Assembly: GCA_013289085.1 (NCBI GenBank)
Contig: JABDAR010000003.1
Location: 57,290 to 121,289 of the forward strand
Source: Gammaproteobacteria bacterium
GTDB lineage: Bacteria > Pseudomonadota > Gammaproteobacteria > JABCZS01
DNA length: 64,000 nt
Direction: 5' to 3'
Shown piece after piece: positions 8,019 through 20,603 of this stretch. The translations under genes were made by a program, and so were the position numbers. The notes beneath the pieces are model-generated. The model made no database searches and had not been told where the DNA came from. It saw only the letters and a program-made list of their open reading frames with translations. The number at the start of each line of letters is the position of its first letter. Position 1 is the stretch's first letter.

Positions 8019-9707
8019 TCAATGCTGTATCTTTTGATTCAGCTCAAAATCTCGTACTTTTTGTTTAAGAAGCGCCGCGCTAGATGCTATATGATCGTTA
8101 TATTGAGTATTTTTAAAACCCCATAATGTTGAATGCATTTCCTCACAATGACCTACTAAAAATGGCAGCGTTACGATAACGCGCAAGTTTGGTTTCTCCC
8201 CAATATAGCGATCAATAGTATTAGTATGCATATCCATATTTTCTGGATCCCATGTTTGGTATACAGATAATAAATTGGAATTATAAATATTGAAAACTGC
8301 GCTAATCATAGTATCTATATATATAAAATTAATATCTTTATATTTTTCTATTTTTAAGATTTTACACTTTGGGTCAAGTACAGCAATTAATCCTGAAAAT
8401 ATATCCCATTCATCCTTATGAATATTTAAAAATTCTTTAACAATATGAAGTTTATCTTCAAAATCTTCATATAACACCACATCATCTTCCATAACCGTTA
8501 AATAAGGCAGTTTATATTTTAAAGCCATATCTGCAAGATAACGATAACTAAGACCGCAGCCCACCCAACCCGGCGTCCTACGAAACCCAGAAAACACATA
8601 ACAATTTTTAGGGCGAATGGATTGAAACTTTCTCCAACGTATAATAGTTTCTGGTAGAGAAAGGGCAATCATTTCAGCATTTTCAGGAATTTGTGCATCG
8701 AGTTTGGTTGCAAAAGATGTTGGGAGAAATCCCATGCCAATTAAAAATCTATCGAACATATAAGCGAATTTGGCACTACTTTTATCAACTGATTCTTGTA
8801 TCAATTGGGCAGTAGGCGGATTATCCAGCATGTGTTGAACTGCTGTGATCATATCTGGGACTGAGCCTGCTTCAAAATATTTTACTACATGCTCAAGTTC
8901 AGGATATTCATCTTGATCTCGAGCAGTTTCAGAAACAACAGGCACACCCAATGAAAGACATTCTTGAATACGCGGTAACTCAAGCAATGCACCTTCGTAA
9001 TAATGAATGTTAATCACAAAGCGAGCTTTTTTAATCGCAGCGATCATTTCATGACCAAAAATCTCACTACAAATTTTTACCTTAAAATGTTTCTGCAATT
9101 CAGTTAACATTTGTTTTCTTCTTATTGAACTATTACAGTCTCCATAAAAAAGAATATCATAAGTTTTTTCTTGCGCATCTAAACCATATGATTTTGATGC
9201 GCCAATTGGCAAATAATACACATGTGGAAATTGAATCTCCTTAGATGCTAAAAATTCAATATTTTTAATAGAATAATCTACCACGGTCAGAGAATGATTT
9301 AAGTCATGAAGATATTGCTTAGTAAACCAGCGTGAGCTTACCGATTGCTCAAGTTGATAAATAATCCGCCGCTCACTGGGCGGTAGTCTCTCGAATATTT
9401 GTGCGCATAATACAATGTAGTAATTTTTATTAAAAACTTTTGGGGGTGTTGTAAAAACTTCAACTAAACATCCATGGTGTTTTAATCTTTCTGAAATGAT
9501 ATGGGCCACAAAAATAGTATGTGGCGGCGTTAAAATACCCCATGTTTGCACTATAGGGCAAATCAAAGGATGAGATAAAGTAGTTATGAGGGTAGATGCG
9601 TTAAAATGATTCTTAATTCTAATATACAGCCCTTGAAGATCTCCCTTAGCCAAATAACTTGCGATGATACACAATCTTCGGTAGGTATTTATTAATAAAT
9701 CTTTCAT
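8019..9707 (-). CDS. Two-domain glycosyltransferase
   Basis: This 562-aa protein appears to combine two sugar-transfer domains. The first half (to about residue 320) reads like a CgeB/GT-B-type transferase, with YDILFYGDCNSSIRRKQML and the nucleotide-sugar-binding style segment LPRIQECLSLGVPVVSE. The second half (about 350-540) looks GT-A/GT25-like, with YVFSGFRRTPGWVGCG and an acidic cluster VMEDDVVLYEDFED that could be a metal-binding DxD-type site. No signal peptide is seen, so it probably acts at the cytoplasmic face of the membrane on surface glycans. It is the leftmost gene of the polysaccharide cluster and diverges from the acyltransferase gene. Donor and acceptor are unknown. Confidence 0.65.
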   Translation of the reverse strand: MKDLLINTYRRLCIIASYLAKGDLQGLYIRIKNHFNASTLITTLSHPLICPIVQTWGILTPPHTIFVAHIISERLKHHGCLVEVFTTPPKVFNKNYYIVLCAQIFERLPPSERRIIYQLEQSVSSRWFTKQYLHDLNHSLTVVDYSIKNIEFLASKEIQFPHVYYLPIGASKSYGLDAQEKTYDILFYGDCNSSIRRKQMLTELQKHFKVKICSEIFGHEMIAAIKKARFVINIHYYEGALLELPRIQECLSLGVPVVSETARDQDEYPELEHVVKYFEAGSVPDMITAVQHMLDNPPTAQLIQESVDKSSAKFAYMFDRFLIGMGFLPTSFATKLDAQIPENAEMIALSLPETIIRWRKFQSIRPKNCYVFSGFRRTPGWVGCGLSYRYLADMALKYKLPYLTVMEDDVVLYEDFEDKLHIVKEFLNIHKDEWDIFSGLIAVLDPKCKILKIEKYKDINFIYIDTMISAVFNIYNSNLLSVYQTWDPENMDMHTNTIDRYIGEKPNLRVIVTLPFLVGHCEEMHSTLWGFKNTQYNDHIASSAALLKQKVRDFELNQKIQH

Positions 9708-9740
9708 AAAAACTCTTAAAAGTCATGTATACTATCACAG

Positions 9741-9753
9741 CTAAGCGGCTTAG
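9741..9753. promoter_or_regulatory. Inverted repeat in a divergent intergenic region
   Basis: CTAAGC and GCTTAG flank a single G, a perfect 6-base-arm palindrome centred between the divergent glycosyltransferase (start 9707) and acyltransferase (start 9785). It could be an operator for both genes; no regulator is known. Confidence 0.3.
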
Positions 9754-9784
9754 TTAAGCCCTATAAATATTAACCTAAATACCG

Positions 9785-10840
9785 ATGTCAATGAACAACA
9801 ATATAAGTACTATAAAATTACTCTGCGCCATGATTGTAGTGTATGTACATAGCTTTGCTTTTACCGGAACGCCTATCTCAAAATTATTTGTATGGATTGA
9901 TTCACGAGTAGTTATTTACGCATTTTTTCTTATTGGCGGATATTTTCTTGCAAAAAGTTGGGAAAATGATCCTAATGCAAAACGTTTTTTACAAAGAAGA
10001 ATCTTGCGCATTTATCCTGCTTTAATTGTATGTGTATTATTAACTACTTTTTTATTAGGGCCTTTAATCAGTGATCTATCTTTAATAGACTATTTTCAAG
10101 CAAATGAAACTTATGCATATTTAAAAAATTTGACGCTGTATGTAACACATTTTCTACCCGGCGTATTTACTGATAATATCTATCCTCGCGCGGTAAATGG
10201 TTCTTTGTGGACTTTACCAATAGAGGTTGGTCTTTATATTACCTTAGTCGTGCTCGGCTTAATGAATATTTTTTCAAAGTGGACATATCTTTTCCTCGCG
10301 CTGATATCAGCAATAGTTACATTTTGGGGAATACCTGAAGCCGCAAATAACTTACAAATGATTTATGGCACAGAATTAAAACAAATTTTTATTTGTGGAT
10401 ATTATTTTTGGATAGGCGCAACATTTTACGCTTTTAATTTAAAGCGGTACTTTTCTTTATGGGGCGCATTATTAGCCAGCATTTTATTTTTAATCTCTCC
10501 ATTCCATCACTTGTCTTTTCAACTCGCCATATGGATCTTATGGCCCTATATCATATTAAGCATTGGTCTTGCTTCGCCTTTAAAAATATCTTCTTGGTTG
10601 AGTCGCCATGGCGATTTTTCATATGGCATATACATTTATGCATTTCCTATTCAACAAATTTTAGCCATGCTTTATCCAAATATGCATATTAATCTTTATA
10701 TTTTGTTATGTATGATCTGCATTATTCCTTGTGCTGTATTATCTTATAAATTCATTGAACAGCCATTTTTCCGATTTAAACCTAGTAAATCTATACCTGC
10801 TGTAAAAACAATGCATTCCGATCCTTTGCCGATAAAATAA
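9785..10840 (+). CDS. Acyltransferase family 3 membrane protein (OafA-like)
   Basis: This 351-aa, roughly ten-helix membrane protein fits the acyltransferase-3 family that adds O-acetyl or similar groups to surface sugars. It starts with the family pattern KLLCAMIVVYVHS (conserved His about residue 22), followed by FFLIGGYFLAKSW and RRILRIYPALI, and keeps NGSLWTLPIEVGLY and FSYGIYIYAFPIQQ. There is no good ribosome site; the second Met (third codon) is an alternative start. It overlaps convergent rfbC by 50 bases. The location beside rhamnose genes suggests modification of LPS or capsule sugars. Confidence 0.85.
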   Translation: MSMNNNISTIKLLCAMIVVYVHSFAFTGTPISKLFVWIDSRVVIYAFFLIGGYFLAKSWENDPNAKRFLQRRILRIYPALIVCVLLTTFLLGPLISDLSLIDYFQANETYAYLKNLTLYVTHFLPGVFTDNIYPRAVNGSLWTLPIEVGLYITLVVLGLMNIFSKWTYLFLALISAIVTFWGIPEAANNLQMIYGTELKQIFICGYYFWIGATFYAFNLKRYFSLWGALLASILFLISPFHHLSFQLAIWILWPYIILSIGLASPLKISSWLSRHGDFSYGIYIYAFPIQQILAMLYPNMHINLYILLCMICIIPCAVLSYKFIEQPFFRFKPSKSIPAVKTMHSDPLPIK

Positions 10841-11327
10841 ATGGTGCAATATTAGGCCAATCTATTGCCATGTCTTTATCATTCCAGAGAATACTTCTGT
10901 CATGTTCTTTACTATAAAACGCGGTGGTTTTATATAATACTTCTGCTGTATCGGATAGTGTTAAAAATCCATGGGCAAAACCTTCTGGGATCCATAATTG
11001 GTGTTTGTTTTCTGCAGATAAAATAGCAGATACGTATTTGCCAAATGTGGGTGAGTTTTTGCGAATATCCACAGCGACATCAAAAATTTCGCCTTCTGTT
11101 ACCCGCACTAATTTACTTTGGGCCATGGGTTCTGATTGATAATGTAAGCCGCGCAATACGCCTTTTGTAGATTTTGAATGATTGTCTTGCACAAAATGAA
11201 TGGGCTTTCCTATTGCTTCTGAAAATTTAGTCTCGTGATAACTTTCAAAGAAAAAACCTCTTTCATCTGCGAAGACTTGTGGCTCGATCAATATGACTTC
11301 TGGGATGTGTTGGCGTGTAGCCTTCAT
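10791..11327 (-). CDS. rfbC: dTDP-4-dehydrorhamnose 3,5-epimerase
   Basis: RfbC (RmlC) epimerises dTDP-4-keto-6-deoxyglucose at C3 and C5 during dTDP-L-rhamnose synthesis. The 178-aa cupin has the family motifs [15 protein letters not shown] (about 17-31), QDNHSKS and GVLRGLHYQ (catalytic His), [15 protein letters not shown] and YKTTAFYS. It is translationally coupled to rfbA through an ATGA overlap and is the last gene of the minus-strand rhamnose run; its 3' end lies inside the 3' end of the convergent acyltransferase. Confidence 0.95.
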   Translation of the reverse strand: MKATRQHIPEVILIEPQVFADERGFFFESYHETKFSEAIGKPIHFVQDNHSKSTKGVLRGLHYQSEPMAQSKLVRVTEGEIFDVAVDIRKNSPTFGKYVSAILSAENKHQLWIPEGFAHGFLTLSDTAEVLYKTTAFYSKEHDRSILWNDKDMAIDWPNIAPFILSAKDRNALFLQQV

Positions 11328-12208
11328 GTTTTTTTAATCTCTTCTAATACTTTATATAAATAAGTACCGTAATTATTTTTACGTAATTCTTCTGCCATTT
11401 TTTCAAAAGCATTTACTGTGATCCATTTATTACGCAAAGCAATTTCTTCTGGGCAGGCTATTTTAAGGCCTTGTCTGTGTTCTGTGGCTTGTACAAATTG
11501 TTGTGCTTCTAATAAGCTTTCATGCGTGCCGGTATCTAACCAGGTATAACCACGACCCATGAGTTCTACATTTAAATTATTATCATCAAGATAACAACGA
11601 TTCAAATCCGTAATTTCTAATTCGCCTCGTTGAGAGGGTTTTAAAGTTTTGGCATAATCAGATGCTTTATTATCGTAAAAATATAAGCCGGTGACAGCAT
11701 AATTTGATTTAGGCTGCGGGGGTTTTTCTTCTAAACTGATGACACGGCCGTTTTCATCAAACTCTGCTACGCCATAACGTTCTGGATCTGATACGTGATG
11801 AGCAAAAACAGTGGCACCCGTTTCGCGCGCAGAAGCTGAATGTAATCGTTTTGATAAATCATGGCCGTAGAAAATGTTATCACCTAATATCAACACACTT
11901 GGCGCGCCTGCTAAAAAGTCTTCACCAATTAAAAAAGCTTGTGCTAACCCATCCGGGGAATCTTGTTTTATGTAATTTAATTGTATGCCCCATTGTGATC
12001 CATCACCTAATAGCTCTTGATAAAGTGGTAAATCACGTGGTGTGGAAATCAATAAAACTTCGCGAATACCGGCAAGCATCAGCGTGGTTAATGGATAATA
12101 AATCATCGGTTTATCAAAAATAGGTAGCAAATGCTTTGAAATAGCGCGCGTTACTGGATATAGACGAGTGCCTGAGCCTCCGGCTAAAATAATACCTTTT
12201 CGGTTCAT
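11324..12208 (-). CDS. rfbA: Glucose-1-phosphate thymidylyltransferase
   Basis: RfbA (RmlA) couples dTTP and glucose-1-phosphate to dTDP-glucose, the first step of the rhamnose pathway. The 294-aa protein has [16 protein letters not shown] (5-20), [16 protein letters not shown] and [13 protein letters not shown], and the regulatory segment [19 protein letters not shown]. Length and start match the family. It overlaps rfbD upstream and rfbC downstream by ATGA junctions. Confidence 0.96.
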   Translation of the reverse strand: MNRKGIILAGGSGTRLYPVTRAISKHLLPIFDKPMIYYPLTTLMLAGIREVLLISTPRDLPLYQELLGDGSQWGIQLNYIKQDSPDGLAQAFLIGEDFLAGAPSVLILGDNIFYGHDLSKRLHSASARETGATVFAHHVSDPERYGVAEFDENGRVISLEEKPPQPKSNYAVTGLYFYDNKASDYAKTLKPSQRGELEITDLNRCYLDDNNLNVELMGRGYTWLDTGTHESLLEAQQFVQATEHRQGLKIACPEEIALRNKWITVNAFEKMAEELRKNNYGTYLYKVLEEIKKT

Positions 12209-13116
12209 ACTGTTTGTCCTTTGCTTATGTAATGTTGTGATAAAAATCTATCGGCGTGCCATTGCCAAGATGGCAGTTCCAAATTAAATTTAGCCCTTAT
12301 TTTCCCTGTATCCAATAATGAATTGTGAGGTCGTTTTGCAGGTGTTGGATATTGTGCTGTTGAAATTGCGGTGATTTTATCTGGCGTTACTTTTAGGACT
12401 GCACCAATAGGCTTCGCATACATAATTAAATGTCTCGCAAAACCATACCAACTGGTGCTGCCTTGTGCGGTTAAATTAAAGGTATCGCCTTGAAAATCTT
12501 TAAATGCTGCATCCCACTGTAAACGATAAAGTAATAATGCTGTTATATCAGCAATCAATTCTGCGCTTGTGGGCGCGCCGATTTGATCGCCTACAATAGT
12601 TAATGAACCTTGCTGCAGAGCCAAATTTAAAATCGTGCGCGCAAAATTATGGCCATGTGCAGCATATACCCAGCTGGTGCGCAAAATTAAATGACGACAG
12701 TTTGTTTTACGAATGAGATCTTCACCTTGTAATTTAGTTTTGCCATAAACGTTTAAGGGGGCGGGAATATCTGATTCTAAATAAGGCTTGGTTTGTGCAC
12801 CATTAAATACATAATCTGTTGAATAATGTACTAGCAAGGCATCAAGATCCCGTGCAACTTTTGCCATTACCTCAGGCGCCAAAGCATTAATTTTTTCAGC
12901 AAGCGTTATATTTGCTTCTGCCTTATCAACCAGTGTATAAGCCGCCGCATTAATAATAATAGTGGGATTAATTTTGCGAATATAATTTTCCAACTTGTCT
13001 AGATCTTCTAAATCAAGTTGCGAACGCTGACAGGGGATAACTTGACCTAATCCAACAAGTGCTCGCTGTAATTCAAAACCGACCTGACCCAATGCCCCAA
13101 ATAATAATATTTTCAT
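12205..13116 (-). CDS. rfbD: dTDP-4-dehydrorhamnose reductase
   Basis: RfbD (RmlD) performs the final NAD(P)H-dependent reduction to dTDP-L-rhamnose. The 303-aa short-chain dehydrogenase has the nucleotide-binding turn [10 protein letters not shown] (7-16), [20 protein letters not shown] and the YGKTKLQGE catalytic Tyr/Lys pair near 127-131. Its start overlaps the rfbB stop by one base and its end overlaps the rfbA start by four, so the gene order in transcription is rfbB-rfbD-rfbA-rfbC. Confidence 0.95.
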   Translation of the reverse strand: MKILLFGALGQVGFELQRALVGLGQVIPCQRSQLDLEDLDKLENYIRKINPTIIINAAAYTLVDKAEANITLAEKINALAPEVMAKVARDLDALLVHYSTDYVFNGAQTKPYLESDIPAPLNVYGKTKLQGEDLIRKTNCRHLILRTSWVYAAHGHNFARTILNLALQQGSLTIVGDQIGAPTSAELIADITALLLYRLQWDAAFKDFQGDTFNLTAQGSTSWYGFARHLIMYAKPIGAVLKVTPDKITAISTAQYPTPAKRPHNSLLDTGKIRAKFNLELPSWQWHADRFLSQHYISKGQTV

Positions 13117-14111
13117 TATAAATTCAATCCATTTCTATTATTTAAATACCAGTTCACGGTTTTACGAATTCCTGTTGCAAACGTTTCTTGTGGCTGCCAA
13201 CCTAATTGCTTTTTTATTTTGTCAGCATTAATAGCATAACGTAAATCATGCCCCGGTCTATCTGCTATATATGAAATTTGGTTTTTATAAGATTTACCAT
13301 CTATTCTTGGCTCTATTTCATCTAATAATTCACATACGGTATTAACCACTTCAATATTGGGTTTTTCATTACCACCGCCAATATTATAGGTTTGTCCTAG
13401 TTCACCTTTATTTAATACTTGCATAATGGCTGCACAATGATCACTCACATACAACCAATCGCGGATATTTTTACCATGGCCTAAAATGGGTAATGGTTTA
13501 TTTAATAGAGCACAATGGATAATGTTCGGAATTAATTTTTCCGTATACTGATATGGACCATAATTATTTGAGCAATTTGTAGTAATTAAAGGCAAATGAT
13601 ATGTATGATAATATGCCCGAACTAAATGATCTGATGCTGCTTTACTTGCAGAGTAGGGGCTATTAGGTTGATACGGGTGCCGTTCTGTAAAAGCAGGCTC
13701 AGCATAATCTAAACTACCATATACTTCATCAGTTGACACATGTATGAAGCGAAAATCTTTAGTTAATTTTGCAAGACGACAGGCTTCTAATAAATTAAAT
13801 GTGCCGACAATATTAGTCATTACAAATTCACGAGGGCCCGCAATTGAACGATCAACATGTGATTCTGCTGCAAAGTGTATCACAGCGCGAGGTTGATGAA
13901 TTTCTAATAACTGGGTCATCAAACCTTGATCCGCAATATCACCACGAATAAAAATATGACGAGGATCTTCTTGCACCGTTATTAAATTATTCATATTTCC
14001 GGCGTAAGTTAATTTATCTAAATTAACCACTGTTTCTTCCGATTGCGCCAGCCAATCCAAAACGAAATTTGCCCCAATAAATCCTGCTCCGCCGGTAATT
14101 AATATAGTCAT
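13116..14111 (-). CDS. rfbB: dTDP-glucose 4,6-dehydratase
   Basis: RfbB (RmlB) converts dTDP-glucose to the 4-keto-6-deoxy sugar. The 331-aa extended SDR has ITGGAGFIGANFV (4-16), HFAAESHVDRSI, HVSTDEVYGSL, the YSASKAASDHLVRAY catalytic Tyr-x3-Lys, and NCSNNYGPYQ. Its ATG directly follows the stop of the GT2 gene with no gap, so the GT2 gene is probably first in this operon. Confidence 0.96.
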   Translation of the reverse strand: MTILITGGAGFIGANFVLDWLAQSEETVVNLDKLTYAGNMNNLITVQEDPRHIFIRGDIADQGLMTQLLEIHQPRAVIHFAAESHVDRSIAGPREFVMTNIVGTFNLLEACRLAKLTKDFRFIHVSTDEVYGSLDYAEPAFTERHPYQPNSPYSASKAASDHLVRAYYHTYHLPLITTNCSNNYGPYQYTEKLIPNIIHCALLNKPLPILGHGKNIRDWLYVSDHCAAIMQVLNKGELGQTYNIGGGNEKPNIEVVNTVCELLDEIEPRIDGKSYKNQISYIADRPGHDLRYAINADKIKKQLGWQPQETFATGIRKTVNWYLNNRNGLNL

Positions 14112-15050
14112 TTAAAATTTTCCTATTAATATCGCGACAGATAAACCCAAGTTATCTAGAAATGTTTGTCGATAAGTTTCTTTACACAACAAATAACGCA
14201 AACGCCCAATAAAACCTGTTTTTTGGGCATCTGCAAAATGATTCAGTATATTTTGATGAGCTGAAGTCAGCAAATGTTTAATTGCAAACAGTGCCGTGAC
14301 ATGCGCCTGATTGTAAGTAGAAAATCTTCCTTGCAAAAGCCACTTTAACCGCGATAAACGCCCAACAAGAGTGCTATTATTACCCACAATATTATTGATA
14401 TGCTGACGATACTGTATTCGTGGTATGGCATCATAAAAAACGTGTCCGCCTGCGCCAGAAATAACCAAATATATCCACCAATCATGAGTGATAATCTTAG
14501 GTCCAGATGCTTTCTTCATTAAATGCCATGCTGATTTATTCAGCACCATAGTATTACCACCCATTATGCTTTGAACCATTGCATTAGCAAAACTTGGCTT
14601 TTTTGTAAATAGCGCAGAAAATCCCAATTTATGATCGTTTTCATCAATGAGCTGCGTGCGACCACCATATAACCCGGGCTGGTCTTCTGGTAAATTTTGC
14701 AAATAATTCACTGCTGTCTCTAGCTTATCCTTTTCCCAAAGATCATCTTGATCACAAAAAGCAATATATTTTGCTGGTGCTACCGGTAAATTGAATATTG
14801 ATAAGAAGTTATATTGAAAACCTTCCCGAGAATCTCTTAGAGAACTATCTAGAAACTGTATATTTAAGTGAGGATATTTGTTCTTATTTTCCTCAATAAT
14901 ACGAAGCGTGTTATCTGTAGATCCATCATCGCTAACGAACACCACTAAATCTTTGACAGTTTGTTCCGCCAAAGTTCTGAGTTGTTCACCCAAAAACTTC
15001 TCTCCATTAAAAGTGCATAACAGTACTGCCATAGTCTTCATATCAAACAT
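14112..15050 (-). CDS. Glycosyltransferase family 2 (rhamnosyltransferase-like)
   Basis: This 312-aa cytoplasmic protein has a standard GT2/GT-A N-terminus: MAVLLCTFNGEKFLGEQL, VFVSDDGSTDNTL with the first aspartates of the UDP/dTDP pocket, and YIAFCDQDDLWEKDKL (DxDD metal site). The middle HDWWIYLVISGAGGHVFY and IQYRQHINNIVG segments resemble rhamnosyl- or galactofuranosyl-type transferases. Being first gene of the rhamnose operon, it may transfer rhamnose, but that is inference. The start at 15050 or the Met at 15041 are both possible. Confidence 0.82.
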   Translation of the reverse strand: MFDMKTMAVLLCTFNGEKFLGEQLRTLAEQTVKDLVVFVSDDGSTDNTLRIIEENKNKYPHLNIQFLDSSLRDSREGFQYNFLSIFNLPVAPAKYIAFCDQDDLWEKDKLETAVNYLQNLPEDQPGLYGGRTQLIDENDHKLGFSALFTKKPSFANAMVQSIMGGNTMVLNKSAWHLMKKASGPKIITHDWWIYLVISGAGGHVFYDAIPRIQYRQHINNIVGNNSTLVGRLSRLKWLLQGRFSTYNQAHVTALFAIKHLLTSAHQNILNHFADAQKTGFIGRLRYLLCKETYRQTFLDNLGLSVAILIGKF

Positions 15051-15145
15051 TTACCAGATTATATTAAAGTACTATTTAACGAAAATCTAAGAAAAAAAGC
15101 AAGCATTTGTTATTTAATAAACTAATAGGCTGATAATTATCTTTC

Positions 15146-15154
15146 TGATATAAT
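15146..15154 (+). promoter_or_regulatory. Extended -10 promoter before pgi
   Basis: TGATATAAT is a perfect extended -10 element (TGn plus TATAAT); no convincing -35 lies upstream, as expected for that class. The predicted transcription start falls within a few bases of the pgi ATG at 15163, so the message may be nearly leaderless. Confidence 0.55.
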
Positions 15155-15162
15155 GACCATCT

Positions 15163-16572
15163 ATGCCATTATCTAAACTTAAAGACATATTAAACACCAG
15201 CCATCTGCGCGATCTTTTCATGCGGGCACCAAAACGCAGCCAGCAATTACAAATTTCTGCCCATGAACTGACGCTCGATTTTAGTCATCAAAGAATTACT
15301 GAAAGGACTTTGGAAGCCCTTCTGGATTTGGCAGATAAGAACCAATTAAATCAACGTGTTACTGAGATGGTCACTGGCAAAAATGTCAATGCCTCCGAAA
15401 ATCGTCCGGCTCTGCATACAGCGCTCAGAGATCCTTCATCAAATCCAATTTATGTTAATGAAGCCGATGTTAAACCCGAGATTCATGCCGCTTTTGAATT
15501 AATGCGGACCCTCTGCAAATCTGTCTGGCAAAGTGGAATCACTGATGTATTAGTTCTTGGAATCGGTGGCTCTTATTGGGGATCGCTTTGTGCTTGTGAG
15601 GCATTTCGAAATTTACCTAAACGTTTAAACGTGCATTTTTTAGCAGATATGGAAGCAGAAGCCTTTAATCATGCAACCCATGGACTACGTCCCGAAAAAA
15701 CCGTAGTCATTGTTATCAGCAAATCTTTTAAAACTATTGAAACACTCACTAATGCAAAACGAGCCAAAACATGGCTTGGCCCACTTTTAAAAGCACATTG
15801 CATTGCTGTCACTGCAGATAAAAATGCAGCGGAAGATTTTGGTATTCAAGACACCCATATTTTACCGATGTGGCCTTGGGTAGGTGGTCGGTATTCCGTG
15901 TGGTCCAGCGTAGGCATTCCTATTGCTTTATGTTATGGCATTGCTTCATTTCAAGAGTTTTTAAATGGTGCGCACTTAATGGATCAGCATTTAATCCATG
16001 CGCCTACAAAAAATAATTTACCGATGATGGCAGCACTGCTTACTTTTTTAAATACACGTTTTTTTGATGCACATACTGAAGCGATTATTCCATATAGTGC
16101 TCGTCTTTCACATTTTGTGCCTTATGTACAACAACTTAAAATGGAAAGTTTGGGTAAAAATCGTGATAACCAAGGACAATTAATCACTGAGCCTACGGGG
16201 CCTGTGGTATGGGGACAAACAGGTTTACACGCACAACATACGTTTAATCAAATTTTGCATCAAGGAAATCACTGCATTCCCATTGATTTTATTATACCTA
16301 TGGATACGCCTGAATTAGTTAAATCTTGTTTTGCGCAATCCGATGCGTTGACGCATGGTGATGAAGAACATGAATTATTGCATGCCCGCACGTTGGGGAA
16401 TCAACCCCATAATTTATTAAAAATTGATTCATTAACACCCAAAACCTTGGGTTTATTAATGGCGTTTTATGAACACAAAACATATTTGCTGGCTTGTCTT
16501 TTTAATATCAATGCCTTTGATCAATTTGGCATTGAGCTCGCAAAAAAAATACATGAGCAGGTACAAGTATAA
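15163..16572 (+). CDS. pgi: Glucose-6-phosphate isomerase, short form
   Basis: Pgi interconverts glucose-6-P and fructose-6-P, linking glycolysis to the GlmS and rhamnose branches here. The 469-aa product keeps the core motifs LGIGGSYWG, VISKSFKTIETLTNA, WPWVGGRYSVWSSVGIPI, MESLGKN and the end motif AFYEHKTYLLACLFNINAFDQFG (split: AFYEHKTYLLACL then FNINAFDQFG). It is about 80 residues shorter than E. coli Pgi (549 aa) and stops soon after the FDQFGIELAKK segment, without the usual STNGLINRYK-like tail. The stop overlaps the wzm start (TAATG). Identity is firm; full activity is less certain. Confidence 0.9.
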   Translation: MPLSKLKDILNTSHLRDLFMRAPKRSQQLQISAHELTLDFSHQRITERTLEALLDLADKNQLNQRVTEMVTGKNVNASENRPALHTALRDPSSNPIYVNEADVKPEIHAAFELMRTLCKSVWQSGITDVLVLGIGGSYWGSLCACEAFRNLPKRLNVHFLADMEAEAFNHATHGLRPEKTVVIVISKSFKTIETLTNAKRAKTWLGPLLKAHCIAVTADKNAAEDFGIQDTHILPMWPWVGGRYSVWSSVGIPIALCYGIASFQEFLNGAHLMDQHLIHAPTKNNLPMMAALLTFLNTRFFDAHTEAIIPYSARLSHFVPYVQQLKMESLGKNRDNQGQLITEPTGPVVWGQTGLHAQHTFNQILHQGNHCIPIDFIIPMDTPELVKSCFAQSDALTHGDEEHELLHARTLGNQPHNLLKIDSLTPKTLGLLMAFYEHKTYLLACLFNINAFDQFGIELAKKIHEQVQV

Positions 16573-17372
16573 TGAAACGTAATCATTTACATCTTGTTTT
16601 CCAAGATATTCTCCAAGGCTTTTCAAGTTGGCGTATTTGGTTATTGCTGGGTTGGCGAGATATTAATTTGCGCTATCGAAGGTCAACCCTGGGTCCATTT
16701 TGGATAACGCTCAGTATGGCCACCATGATCTATTCTATGGGGTTTTTATATGGAAAATTATTTGAAATTGATCTTTCAGTTTATTATCCTTATATAGCAA
16801 CAGGAATGGTGACTTGGACATTTATTTCAACCCTAATTAATGATCTAGTAGAAGCGCTCTCCAAAGCGTCTGGATTTATCAAACAGATTAAATTACCTTA
16901 TACCATTTATATTCTTCGGGTCTTAACCAGCAACTTTATTGTATTTTTACATAACTTTTTAGCAATTATTCCTATTTTATTATTTTTCAATACTGGAATT
17001 ACATTGTTATTAATTTTTGTTTTATTGCTCAATATTTTGTTATTACTCATTTGCTGTTTTTGTTATGGATTTATTTTCAGTTTACTTGGCACACGTTTTC
17101 AAGATATTAAACCTATCATTGGCAGCGTGTTACAAATTTGCTTTTTACTTACACCCATATTATGGATGCCGCAAATGTTGCCTGAGCGTTTTAATTATCT
17201 TGCTAGCGCCAATCCTTTTTATCAATTAGTTAATTTAATCCGTGATCCGCTCATCGGTCAGATGCCAAGTTTATTTACTTATGGATATATATCTTTAATG
17301 ATTTTAGGCGGTTTTATTGTCATGATATTTTTATTGTGGCGTACTCGACATCGAATTGCTTTTTGGTTGTAA
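16572..17372 (+). CDS. wzm: Polysaccharide ABC exporter, membrane subunit (Wzm-like)
   Basis: This 266-aa ABC-2 permease has about six membrane helices and the family start LLLGWRDINLRYRRSTLGPFW, followed by ASGFIKQIKLPYTIYILR and late SANPFYQLVNLIRDPLIGQ. Such proteins export undecaprenyl-linked O-antigen, capsule or teichoic-type polymer across the inner membrane. It lies between pgi and its ATPase partner (3-base gap) at the end of the sugar cluster, which supports an LPS O-antigen or capsule role. Confidence 0.88.
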   Translation: MKRNHLHLVFQDILQGFSSWRIWLLLGWRDINLRYRRSTLGPFWITLSMATMIYSMGFLYGKLFEIDLSVYYPYIATGMVTWTFISTLINDLVEALSKASGFIKQIKLPYTIYILRVLTSNFIVFLHNFLAIIPILLFFNTGITLLLIFVLLLNILLLLICCFCYGFIFSLLGTRFQDIKPIIGSVLQICFLLTPILWMPQMLPERFNYLASANPFYQLVNLIRDPLIGQMPSLFTYGYISLMILGGFIVMIFLLWRTRHRIAFWL

Positions 17373-17375
17373 ATT

Positions 17376-20596
<3,221 letters not shown>

Positions 20597-20603
20597 TTAT
20601 GGG

